Shown: in pieces, positions 14,626 through 27,400 of the stretch | Layout of the letters: the number at the start of each line of letters is the position of its first letter | How positions within the stretch are numbered: position 1 is the stretch's first letter | Source of the DNA: Trogon surrucura | Taxonomy: Eukaryota; Chordata; Aves; Trogoniformes; Trogonidae | Reading direction: 5' to 3' | Assembly: GCA_020746105.1 (NCBI GenBank) | Contig: CM036632.1 | Span: 3,720,001-3,784,000, forward strand | Length of the DNA stretch: 64,000 nucleotides | Notes under the pieces: model-generated | What the model was told of the DNA's origin: nothing | Seen by the model: only the letters and a program-made list of their open reading frames with translations | Databases searched by the model: none | Position numbers and translations under genes: made by a program

Positions 14626-17600
14626 GGGCGTTGGGGGAGTGCAAGCAAAGCAGCTCGGCAGCCGCCCTGCCCCTGCCTGCGAGCCAGGCCTCTCGCACGT
14701 GGAGGGGCCACCAGCCCCAGGACGCTGCTCGGTGGGATGCGGGCAACTTGGCCCGAGTTCTCCGGGGAAGGATGAAGCCGAGAGAGCAGAGGGAAGGAGC
14801 CCCTTCTCTCCCTCGTGCAGCTGGAGGGTTTCCTCGCTCTCTGGTTCCCAGCGTGTTTCGGGGGGACGGATGCAGCAGGGTGCCGGCCAGTGCTGGCCCA
14901 CAGCAGGTGGTCGCTGCCGTTGGAGCCCACCTGGGGCGAGTCGTGCGTCTGCTTCGCCTCCCACGGCCGGGGAGATTCGCGGCTCAGCAGGACCCTGCGG
15001 TGCCTGGATCAGGCTGAGCTGAGCAGCAGCTGCTGCTGGTTCCTGCATCCCACCGAGCCCAGCGGGACCCGAGCCCACGCTGGCTGCCATCACGGCTGCG
15101 TGTGCGTACCCCCGCTTACCAGGCGGGTGCCTCTTGGTTTTTTTCCCCTCCTGCTTCAGAGCAACTGATTTTTATCCCATTTCCGGCTGGGCAGGGGAAA
15201 TCCCAGGAGCCCATCTCCTTCTGGAAGTGCTGGGAAGGAGAGATGGGCTTCAGTTTCTCACTCCCCTGCTGACAGCCAGCTTCACTCCCTGAGTAACACA
15301 GCAGAAGTGGGACAGAAGCAGGTCAGGGTGGTGTATGGGGAGGGCAGACCCTCGACAGCGGGCGTGGAGACAATAACCGCACGTTTGTTAAGATGTAAAA
15401 TCAATCCCCAGGTGAGGGGTCAGCTCTGCAGGGTGGTGCCGAGCAGGCAGCTCATGGCTCCCTTGGTGCTCAAGCCCTTTAACCACACTTCCCTTCACGC
15501 ACCTTGCCACGATCCCGACAGACACACATGGAGATCCCAAGATGTCCCCGCAGGCTGGTGGGTCTCTGTGGCTCGGGTCAGGTGGGAAGGGTCCCTCCGG
15601 GAAGGAGCGAGCCCCAGCAGCAGTGTGGCCCTTGCACTGCCCAGCCTCACCCCTGGCATCTCTGCGCCCCAAACACAGCACGAGGGATGCGGCCCCCACA
15701 AGAGCTCCGTTTCCTCACTGCTTCTGGTCCAGAGTCTGCTCCTGATCTTGCCTGAGCCTGAGCTGACAAGCGTAGCGAGCTGCCTCCGCCAGGGACACGC
15801 TAATTTCCGACACTGTGTGGGCTTCCCCCGGGCTCAGCAGCCCATGGGGGAACAAGCCAGCGCTGGGGAGGCCAAGGTGAAGGCTCAGCCCCGCTGGGGC
15901 TCCTGCCAGATCTGACTCAAGGTTTGGCTAAATCCTCTACCTGCTTTTGCTTCCATTTTTTCAAGCAGAAAGATCCTCCCGCATCCAACGGCAGCGTGAT
16001 GCCTGGGGCCTCTGCAGAAAGGCCACAGAGAAATTATCCCACTGCACAGAAGCTGGCCACACCGGAACCTTTTCTTTTTTTGCTGGGGGTTTTCCTTGGA
16101 GGTGGGGCAGAGGGGATGAAAAGCAGCAGCAATTCTGCAGCACCTTTTCATTCAGAGGCTGGGAAGCTCTTCAGGCAGGTTCCTGTGAACAGCCCCTGGC
16201 ATCCCTGCTTGCGTGGAGCCCCATTTCCTGCCCACAGCCGTCTGTTAACTGGCACGTACCGTACCGCCGAGAATAAGCAGCCAGCAGCTCTCCTGTAATT
16301 AAGGCTGCAACCGCGAGCTTTGTCGCAAACGCTGTTTTCAAAAGCCCCGGTAACCCCAGCACTGTGCAGCTGCACGTGCCAAGAAGCCGAGCGCTGCGGT
16401 TCACCAAACGCACTCCTGAATCCTCACCCGCGCTGGACCCGAAGGGCAGCGTTAGGGACGGGGGAGGTGACCGAGGAAAGGACTGCCAGCACACACATCT
16501 CTCTCCGGCAGTCACTTGGGGTGGTTTCACCAAACCTCAGTTTGTTGGCTTTTCAGAGCAGACAGGTTCATTTTACCTTCTCCGGCTCGTCCTCACAGAA
16601 AAAGAACACGGCAGAAACATTTAGAGGTCCCTTTTCTCCGCTCTCAGATGATTTTTTTTCCATCCTCTTACTTGAACCATGTATTTTTGAATCCATTTCC
16701 AACCCACCCCCTGTACTACTTTTTTGGAAATAAACCACCACACTTTCAAAAGCAACTTCAGAAACAAAATCATGACTGCCTGCTGAGATACAGTCATCTA
16801 GAAGTATGAACAGAGATGGACAAAGCCAAACCTGTGCTGCTCTACCCATCTGCTGAGGCAGGCAGGGTCCCTTCCATCCAGAAGACACTTAATTCCTCCA
16901 GTGTTTTACCCCAGGTCATAAACCCAATCCCACCACACAGTCCTTGTACATGCTGTGTCACTAGACTGCAAGACCAGAGGTTAAACAATCATTATTTTAT
17001 GTTTAGAAGGGAGAGGAAATTGCAAAGCCACACCTGAGTGCGGGGGGGGAAGGTGGCAGCAGATACAAGAAAACGTGAAAGAACTGGAAAAAGCTCGTTC
17101 TGTGCATGCGACCAGCGTTGCACCTGAAAATGATCCAGCTCCATGACGGACACAGTTCACTTGCAGCTGAGCTGTCACCTCTGGGAGATGATCTGCCACT
17201 CTCCCTTTACAATCGCTCAGAGCTGACAAACGAGCAGTGCATGAAGCAACTCCGGTTCCAGAGGAAGTGGTAAATTTAGTCACTGCGGGGTTTTTTAAGA
17301 CACTTCTGCATTTTCAACAGAAACAACCAAGTCTCAAACCTTGTAAAGCAACGCTGTGAGGCAGTTGATCCCCTCCAGAGCCTCGAGGCAGTGACATGAG
17401 TTAAGAGTAATCACACCATGTGAATAAAATAAGTTAGTGGCAAATGCCTCTGTGAGCTACCGAGGCTCAAAATTGAACTCCAAGAGGTGCAGTCACCTGG
17501 AGACAAAGGACCTGCACAGAAGCCAGGCCATGCAGATACCTCTGATCAGCGAGCTTCATTTCCCCACCAGTCACTACAAACACCGGATTTTATCGGCAGA

Positions 17601-18120
17601 GCGCTCTCCTCTAACGACACAGGTAGGCCTGCGCAGCCTCACGGACTTACAAAGTGATCTGCGTTTAATTCGCCCTCCTAAGACCTGGCTCAGGAGATTT
17701 TTTTTGCTTTACTTTCCCCGTGCAGCCTTCCAGCCCGTACCCTTGGCACCGCACGGTGAGAAGTCTTTGTACAAAAGGCAACTACAAATAATCCTGGTCA
17801 AATCTACAACCCACTAAATGGGCAATAAAAAAAAAAGACACTCCAGTTGATTTGCTGTTATTACTGGATTAAAAGGTAGGCAGACAGAATTAAGATGTTC
17901 ATCCTCCACAATCATCACCTCAAGGTGATGAAGCCCAGCTGAATCTTCCCATCGAGATCATCAGCAATCCAGGTCTTTATCTGTCAACTTTAAGAAACTT
18001 TCAGTTAAAATGAACTTTTCCCGTTTTAAATCCATAAGGTATCAGAGCAGGGTCTGCCCACCTTCTCTCTCAAACTTGATTCCCTCAATATCTCTTTTTT
18101 AATCATTGTTAATGAGCACC
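14626..18120. other. Intergenic region between ARPC1B promoter and ARPC1A 3' end
   Basis: No supported gene. Open frames here (for example plus 15307-15915) have no recognisable domain, repeat-like or GC-driven composition, and no splice context. The left part is GC-rich; from about 16.6 kb rightward the sequence turns AT-richer, as in the ARPC1A introns. Confidence 0.5.
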
Positions 18121-18129
18121 AAAACAACA

Positions 18130-18479
18130 AAAAATACAGTTTTTCTTTTTTTTTATTATTATTATTTCTAGCAGACAATTTACATAAAATTCCCCTTTTA
18201 AGTTAGTGATTCATAACTTCCTGCAATAAACTACTTAAGGAGCAGCTTTGGTAAAGAATGGAATGAAACAACCAACCAAAAAAAAAAAAAAAGAACAATC
18301 ACAGCTGATTTTGAAACCAACACAATTCACCAAATTTAGATTCAAAAGAAAATCTGCCAAGCCGTATTTTCTCAGTGTTTCCAAATATTCCACCTTCCTC
18401 CTCCCTTTTCGAGTTTGTGCAGATGTGGGAGCTGCATTCTGGCAAGCAGTTTGTCCTGCTAGATCACGGAAATCCATCT
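18130..18479 (-). other. ARPC1A: ARPC1A 3' UTR with probable polyadenylation signal
   Basis: TTTATT at 18152-18157 (AATAAA on the minus strand) lies about 325 bases past the ARPC1A stop. The sequence is AT-rich with T runs. The end is an inference, and a longer UTR is possible. Confidence 0.45.
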
Positions 18480-21400
18480 TTACATGATTCGTAGACCTTG
18501 AATCGAGGACTCTAAGGTCTTGAAAAGAGAGAAAAAAATCTTAATCACAATCTGCTACAATATCCTGTGTTAAGTGATTCAGCGTAAATGCTGATGCTAA
18601 GAAATAAACAGTAAAACCCCCGAATACTTGAGATTAGACTCAAATTCAAGAGCCGGAGACCACTACAGTGATTGAACACATGTACATACAGAGCCCTGAA
18701 ACTGCATTTAAGCATTTTATGTATCACCTCAGCTTCTTATTTAGCTCCGTTCCCTCCACCAGAGCATTTCTGGCACTCTCAGAATACGGACAAACAGTTC
18801 TTTGCCTAATGAAACAGCTTGAGGAGGGCGGCAGAGCCCTCTGTTGGCAGTCCCCTGCAAAGCACTTGCATTATCACCTCCTTTCAGGGTTTTCAGTGTG
18901 GTGCTGACTGTGTTTTCTAATTGTTTGAGGTAACTTCTTACTACCCTATCAGGTTAATTACGAGAGGGCAGGGCCATGTTCCACAGAAAGTCAGCGAGCA
19001 GAGTCCAAAAGGACGGGAGTGAGAAGAACCAGGGGTCGTGTCGTACCAACGATCACTCCAGCCCAACTGTGGCTGAGGTAGAGGTCAGGAAAGGAAAGAA
19101 TTAGTGGGATTCCTTCAGGGACGTGAAGAGATTCCATTGAAAAAAAGCAGCCCGGGGTTAGCACCATCTGCTAAGCGAAGTTTATCGGCATTTATGTTGA
19201 ATCTTGGATCTCTCTTCCTTATGGAGTTCACAATTGGTCTTGACTATTCCAGTCTGGATTTCCTACTGCTAATAAAACCTGCATTAGGGTCGAGCCCCAG
19301 AAACTCATGCCAGAGATCCCTCCCTCCAAAAAAAAAAAGACCCACCGCCGCACCCAGTTCACATAAACACGGTAGTAAAAGCATACCTTGAAATCCCAGA
19401 TGGTCATTGCTCCGTCAATGCCGGTGGTGCAGAATTTACGACAATCTCGTTTGTCGATCTCATAAATAGACACTTGGCTGAAAACAGAGAGCGATAGCTG
19501 TAACGCAGACACCCGTTCCAGAGAGCCAAAAAGCTGAGAAATCTGGGTTGAATTCAACTCCTACTCTCTCGAAGGGAGACATGAGCACAGCAGAGCTTAT
19601 GCTAGATTTTTTTGGTACAACGCTTCTGAAAAATCAGCAAAGAAAAACGATGCCGAAAGCTCTTTTGTCGCTTGGTGGCTGTAGCCTAAACATTTTCCTC
19701 GAATGAAGACAAATTGCTTTAGAAGTGTCAGCATCTTCTGGGCTCACACACTTTTTTAAATGCAAGGCTATATCGCTTGATTAACTTGAATCAATCTTTT
19801 TGATGAATAATACACACAGAAATAATATCTGAAATAGGAGGCTGGTACACAAATGTCTGTTTCAAGGGAGTTTTGCTGACCAGATTCTGCACAGTGCTAC
19901 CAACCTTGTGAACCACCTACATAATTGATAAGATAAACTGTGTTCAAGTTAGAGAACGCATTAAACACGAATCAAGAGCAGCAGCACACATGCCACGTTA
20001 GTACACATGCCACGTTAACGATTAACTACGTCGGCATCCACCTAAGTCCCAGAAATTGATAGCTGTTAGTGAAAGACTAAAATGAAAATGGGATAGCAGC
20101 TAAACCCATCTGGTACAGTCAATTTGGGCCCTCACAGGTTTGTGGTACGTGCTGGGAAACCGAAGCGGTGGGGAGGAGCTTTCCTTCCCCTCGTAGTGCC
20201 AGCCAAGACACTCACGTTATACTGTTTTGGTGCAGCGTCTCCAGGGTAGTGTTACGATCTTCTGTAGTGGCTCTTTTATCCATGTTTCGGAAGCGTTCCA
20301 TAGCGGAAATATTGCGCTGGATATTCTGTTTTGGAATGTCTAGTTTGGAAACGAAGGTCAGCAAGCCACGGTCATCACAGTTAAAGAGCATGGGGCAGCA
20401 GTCATGGCCCTGCAAACCAAGCGTCACGAAATCATGACAGGAAACATAACCAACGTAATCACCATTTCATTTTTCTGCTGCTCTTACTAGCAGAAATGCA
20501 AAGTCTGTCACTCTGGAAGAGTTTGCTTACCACTGCCTTTGGTTACTACTACTGTATGATGTTTCTCCCCCTCCAAAACACCACAATGCTCTCCAGAAAA
20601 TAACAGACACTTACAGCTGCCACCACGCTGTTCTCGGAGACGAACGACACGCTCAGGAGCGGGAGGAACTCTGTTTTCAGCTGCGAGACCCTGAACACAA
20701 GAACATTTGTTAGAGGACTTCACCGAAACATCTCATCTTTGGCCCCAACAAAAAATAGAGACCGTTCCCACGCAGAGATTATTGGAAAACAAGTCAGCGT
20801 AGCTCAGTTGTCCTGAGGAGATACCAGAAGGCTTTAAGTTCATAACTAAGTTTCTACCAAATAGAAGTGCTCTGGAAGATCTATAGAAAACACAAAGTAT
20901 TCCACGGGAAAGGCTGAAGTTATCTAGTACTGTGTATAAACAGTGGCAAGAGTTTAAAAGGAATACCCACAAAAAACCCTGTTCAAATTGATGAAGCTGT
21001 AAATTTCATTTGCATAAAACCCCCACACTTGCAGTTTTAGTGCCTGACATCATCTTTTCAGGAGGAAAAACTCTGTAAGTTAAATTACGTCAATTTTTGT
21101 GATTTCATACCAAATGAGAACAGAATTCTAGAACACTCCACACTTAACGATATCCCCAGCCAGGTACTCGAAGCGAGGCCCAGCAATGCCTGAGGATCCA
21201 CCAGAGATCTCTGCTACCAAAACACACAGGGAATCCCTTCCTTCTTGGTTAGAAAGCCGGGTCACTGAAAAGTTACTCAGATCAAGACAAGGAGTGGAAG
21301 GAGGAATTGTGGCTGAACTGAAAGGGGTAAGTTGAAACCTTGCAGCAGCGGTGTCTTAAGGGCAGTGGTTGGAATTAACATTTCATGAAACGAACAACTT

Positions 21401-24400
21401 ATTTCCCAGATCCTGGTTGGGGAAACAGTCTTAGTAGTTACAGAGTGAGCACACTTCTAGATTCTCTTGAATCCGTTTACAAAGAAATATTGTTTCCCCA
21501 ACCATTACAGTGGAACATTTTTCTTTTTCAAATGCTTTTTTTCCCCTCCCCCTGAAGTTAACGGACTATATCCTCACTGAAGAATTCTTATATGAAATCT
21601 AAATAATCTAGAAGTTTAGAATCTAAAATCCATTATTTATATAAGCCTCAAGAGACTCCTGGAATCTACAGTAAAACTGGCAAAACCGGAAACAGCAGCC
21701 ACAGCTCTCGTTGTTGTAAACATAATATTCCACGTACTTTTCCCCTCTCTATTAAGCAGTTAATTACTGAACAGAAAGAGCACACTTACATCATATTTTT
21801 TGAGGCATCAGCAACTGACACAGTGCTATCGTGACTGACCCAGGCTAGGCGGTTACCGCTGGCAGAAAAACTGACACTGTGCACCCATCCGCCGCTGCCA
21901 GCGCCCCCAAATTCCGACATCAGTTGCCCAAAAGGCATTTTGGAGCCCCACGGTGTGCTGGCTGGTTTTTCATCCACTTCCTTAATGTAAGCTGAAAACA
22001 CCCTGCAAAGAAAAGATTTCAGCATGAACAAAGACAGAGGGAAAAATCCGACCCTCCTGGGAGGTGCACATACATTTCACACTGGAAGCAAAGAGATGCA
22101 TTCTACTAAAATAAAATATTATGGTATCTTTAAACAAGAAGCCCCTGGGAAATTTCAGTACACAGAGAGAAAGTAACGCACACAGGTTTCTCCTAAACAC
22201 CCTTGTTGTATCTCTCGCCTCTTTTTTTTCCAGAGGATGGCACAAAACCACACACTGTCTCTGCACTGCGCTGAGATTTCCCTTTCATCCTTGTGCGGTG
22301 CTAATAACTCTCAAAGCCAACTCCTCGGTTCGAGAAGAACCACGAATTGCACGGTATAATTAGAAGCTAATATGAACACCTACAAAATTACCCGCTTTTT
22401 AAGAACATTCACTTTTCAGGAAGATTTCAAAAGCTGTTCGAAAGCCAGCAAAGGGACTCTGAGCCACCTTGTTCTGGCTCCTTACTGAAAGAACGCCTTG
22501 AAAACCTGAAATACCCCAACGTTCTTGTAGGTTTGGGTGTTGTGGTTTTTTTTTTTCCCCCAGCACTACAATTTTCAAGATATGTTTCAACAGAAAGCCT
22601 CCCCCTTTCATCAAATTCCTTCTGCATGATTCAGACGTGCCACAGTATGGTGTTCTTGACTGTTACCATGGAAGTTATTGGGACGTCACAAACATAGGAT
22701 TAGAATCCATTGGACAGGAGGAGCGGGTGAGTTTCACCACACTACTACCAGAGAAACATTTCAGTGTACATGAAAAGCTGTGATTGAATATTCATGGTTG
22801 CACTCAAACACAAAAAGGAATTATTTTATAGTGAGTTTATGGAAATGTTGCTCTCTTCCCCCCCCCTGCTGTTTTTTAAATCTTTTACATGTGTGGGGTA
22901 CACACTTCAAAAGGTACCTATATTCAGCTTATTCAAATAAAGCTGATCATTTGGAACAAGAAGGGCTTAACTGCAGCTATATTAGGTACAGATTTTCAGA
23001 GAATTAAGTATGAATTTATATTTGGCTCTATCAGTTTAAATATAATCTAAAGATAATCCTTCAATAAACTTAATTTTACAGAGACATCTAAAAGGACAGT
23101 TCTCTTAATGTATGGAAATAGGACAAGATGTGCCTTTGACACAAGGCAGAAAAATTGTCCCTAAGTAGTGAAAGAGCTTGAAGAGAACCATTAGTTAAAA
23201 AAAAAAAAAAAAAAGAAGTCTTTTCCCTTACTAAAGTCTCCCTCTATTTTAAAACCAAAATAATCTCAGCTTGAAGGCCCCAGCCTTCCAAGGTCATTGG
23301 GAAATGACTTTCATTCCCACAGCAATATTGTTCCACCAAGAAAACTCACACATCTCTCACTTAGCTGGCAGTGGCTCTGGCAGATCCACCTCATAATTTT
23401 CTTCAGAACCACCTATCAGACCAGATGCAGACTTCAGGCCCAGCTCTCTTTATTATCTTCAATATGTAACTGAACATCCTCTAGAACTGGAAAGTGAGAT
23501 CTGCATTCCTCATTTAGCAAAGAGTGTATTCTTTCACAGCTTTGGAGAAGAAATAGAAACATAAACCCAGCACCAATCTCCACTGTTTTTCTTTCTTTCA
23601 TGTTTCCATGTGGAGATTTCTATGATAAAAGCAGCAAAATTATTAAATGACTCAAAGTAAAATGTTAAGGAAGAGCAGAAAGGTTCTCAAATGTTTTAAA
23701 CCACAATCTGTTTGTTTCAAAATATCCCCCATTTTCAGAGAAATAAGATACAGGACAGAATGAGTTTTCTGACGGGAAACAAAAGGACTAAGTAAGTCTT
23801 CTAGAGAATGCTCCTAGGAAACTGGCTGAGCCACACCTGGACTTTCTTCCAACATAAACCCCCAAAAAACAGACGGAACATAAAATGATGCAAATTAAGT
23901 TCTCAATCAAACCGGGAAAGAACAGATAATCAGGGATGTGAAGTACGTCACCAGCACTGAACAAACTCTGGAGACAAAAGAGCTTAAGTGCAAAGTAACA
24001 GATACATGTAACAGGCACATATATGTGCATATATATATAAAATTTGTGTGCACATCTCTGCATACATATTTCTACATATATAATGTACTTCAGCTGACCT
24101 AATGATGCTTTAAGAACATGCATGAAAATATTTCCACATGTGAAAAGCAGCTGCCTCTGGAAGACGAATGAGGACTTTTTACATCGCGTTTTTTGTGAGA
24201 CGAAGTGAACGTGTAATGAGTTTATCTAATCAGAGCTGGCGACAGGGCAGGAAAGGGACACAGCTCTCCTCCTCCTGCCAGCTTCCGTTTAACATCTCTC
24301 CTTATATAAAAAGGTATCAAAGGAGAGAATTCAGATGCATGGGTTTCATTCTGAAATAAGGAAAGTAATAGTCCCACCTCCCTCTCCCACGCCTTCTTAG

Positions 24401-27400
24401 TCACTTTCAGTACACACTCTGAAGCTTAAAAATTGCCCTACTACATAACGAACTTAAGAAAAGAAGCCTTCATTATTATTCAAGGTACAAGCGATTAAGT
24501 AAAATATGAATTAAAGTCAACCACTCTGCAGACAGCTCCCCTGTGCAGACTTCATCACGGTGACCCCCATCACGCAGCGCAGAGCACTTGCAGGACCCAT
24601 CCCTCACGGTGTCATTTCACACTCAGTTTGAAAGACTACGCCATCCATCTCACGTGCCAACCCGTTTTAACCAGCTTCTTTTTTTTTTTTTTCCCCCCAA
24701 AACACTCTTCAAAAATGTGTTTTGTTGCACTGAGTTTCAGGTGGATCAATTCCTTGACACCGCTCACCACAGGGCTGCAAAAATGTTCAGGACAGCACAG
24801 GCAAAGGGGAGAGGGAAAAAGTAAATCCGGAGAAAAAAAAAAGAAAAAAGATTCCACCTTTGGAAGTGCTGAGTTCCTCTGAAATTTGGAAGTGCACCAT
24901 TAAGACACTGCTTTTCAAATTCTAACCAGCTGTGTTGGTGTTCTACGAAACAGCACCTACCAGTCTCACTGCAGCCCGAGAGCGAGATCTCAGCGTTCAG
25001 GGCGTGCACAGCAGCACCACTTCTGTGAACTGCCAGCAAAGAAACCCACCAGCTCGTCAAATTCAAGCACGTCCCTTGGCAGACACAGCAGTAGTGCAAA
25101 GTCTGTACGCAGTAGCACCAAAGCCAAAGTTTCTCGGGCTGGATGTTTTATTTTGGTAACGGTAACAGCAGGCAAGGAGCCTATTCTGACAGTAAACGCA
25201 CAATTAACATGCTCATGCTACTGACTGACTCAAGTCACTAATCCAAACTCATTTACAGGCAGTTTATTTTCTCTCACCTGCACTTGAAGTCACAGGATCC
25301 CGCAGCCAGCAAAACATTGTTGGGGTGCCAGTCCAGGCTAAGGACAGTGGAACGAATGGGTTTCTTAATGTGTTTGCTTACCCACCTAAAATAAATAATG
25401 ACAATAACAGTAATAGTTAAAAAAAAAGATAAGATTTGTATGAAACTATTTTACCAGACTCCCCCAAATCCATGAAGTCCTCCTCAAAAAGATCACCCCT
25501 TGAAAAGGACTAAACACACCAGTTTTGCAAAACACAAGTTACGTCCAAATCTTTCATAATTTTAAATACTATGAACAAACTCATGTTCAATACACATCTC
25601 TTCACCTAAGGGCTATTCTCCTTCTGACTAATTTTTATAACACCTGAGACAGAACTCCTTAATGTGAATTTTGCACAGTAATTGCCTGGTCCCTCACACC
25701 CTCTGAATAAGGGCTCAGCTTTGACTGCGATAGAACTAAGACGCACTATTTCTTAGATTACTAAGTTCAAGTCCTCTCCAGCTCCTTCCAACGACTTTTA
25801 CAGTCCTCTGTCTTGCCTATGGACTTTTCTACTGTTTAATAACACATTAACTGCAAAATGCAAAAAAAAAATAAAAATGGGTGAACTGCTGATATGACCA
25901 GAGTATACCTCTCAATTATTTAAAAGTATAGTGAAAAGTGATCCTGACATTGAACACATCAATATTAGCCTAAATATGTCTCAGCAGATGTAGTTTGTTT
26001 GAACTATTTACAAAATAATAATGAAATCTGTTATTCACTTGATGGCCTTTGGGATGATGGTTCTTTTTCTGTGAATTTACTTCCATCAGGCACAAGCAGT
26101 TTTAAAGGATCGCATTAAATTATTTCTCTTCAACATATGGGGGTTTGATTCTTCTGCAGACAAGCGAGGTAGAGAAAACATTAATAACTGAATATTTTGG
26201 AGAGCACAGAAGTCCAAAACAATCTTGAAAACGTATTTTGCAGATGGTATCATCATTTACCAGGCGGGCACAGACACCTGTGGTTTTATGAATGTTTATG
26301 CAACCCGAAATAATAGATATTCAACATACTGATTTCACCTACAGATGACATGGTACATGTAGCTCCAACAAATACGGCTACAAACGTGGACCCATTAAAG
26401 ATAAGGAACACTGAGTTTGGATGCGGAAAAGGAAAAAAAAACCAACACATTAGTGGTGGAAACACTCGTGACAGTCCTGTCTGAAATCTAGAACTGTGAC
26501 AAGAATACATGACAGAACAGAGAACAGGCAGATGACAAGCTTGAATATCTTCTAACAGACCACCCTGGAGCTAAGTGACAGACTTGAACCCTTCTACGAC
26601 AAAAATGGCCCAAAATAATCTACACAGAGGAAAGCCTCAAATCAAGGTTTCTTCATTCATTCCGGGAGGATGGCAAGGGGAAATATGTATGTTTTTTCAG
26701 TCATACAGTTGTGGTAAAGAATTTTTTACTCTGCAGAAATTCTTGCACTTTTAGAAAAGCACCATATGTTCACGGCAGTCAGCCAGAACACTTCCACACC
26801 AGCAAGTATCACCTGAAAACAGGTGACGTCCAAGGCCTTTAGGTGCTAGACCAGAGGAAAAAAGTAAAAGAGGGAACTCTCTCCCTAAGATGTAAAAAGT
26901 GCATGAAGGAACTGATGACGCCCATCCCTCCACACTTCCTAATTTTAGAAATTAATAAAATAGTAACCTAGTTACGATCATTAAAATCCAGGCTTTAGCT
27001 CTCTCATGCAGGCATTAAAGGTATAAATGGAAATGAAAATTAAACAGCTCACCAGTCATTTTCAGATTCAAAGTAGCACACAGATATAAGTCGAGCTCCA
27101 CTTCCCACAGCAAATTTATTCTCCAAGGGAGACCATTTCACAAAGGTGGCTGCACGATTAATTCTCAGGATGACAAGGGTTGGTTTCCAAACGCCATCCT
27201 TCTGGCTCCAGACGTAGGCGTTACGGTCCGCACCGCAAGTTACAATGCGGTCGCTTTTGGGAGCCCAGTCAATACCTGCAATTTAGAGTTCACATTAAGA
27301 AACTTTTCCCTTTATATACTGTTTGCTTTGCAGTAAGCCAAAACAGAGACAATCTCACAGCCTTCTACCACAGAGACAGTTATTCCTGTTACGTTAGTAC

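Noticed and set aside
15307-15915. 202-codon plus-strand open frame between ARPC1B and ARPC1A.
   Set aside because: No domain, signal or splice context, and GC-rich chance composition.
19988-20022. Repeated ACACATGCCACGTTA pair in an ARPC1A intron.
   Set aside because: Two-copy local duplication only; no function suggested.
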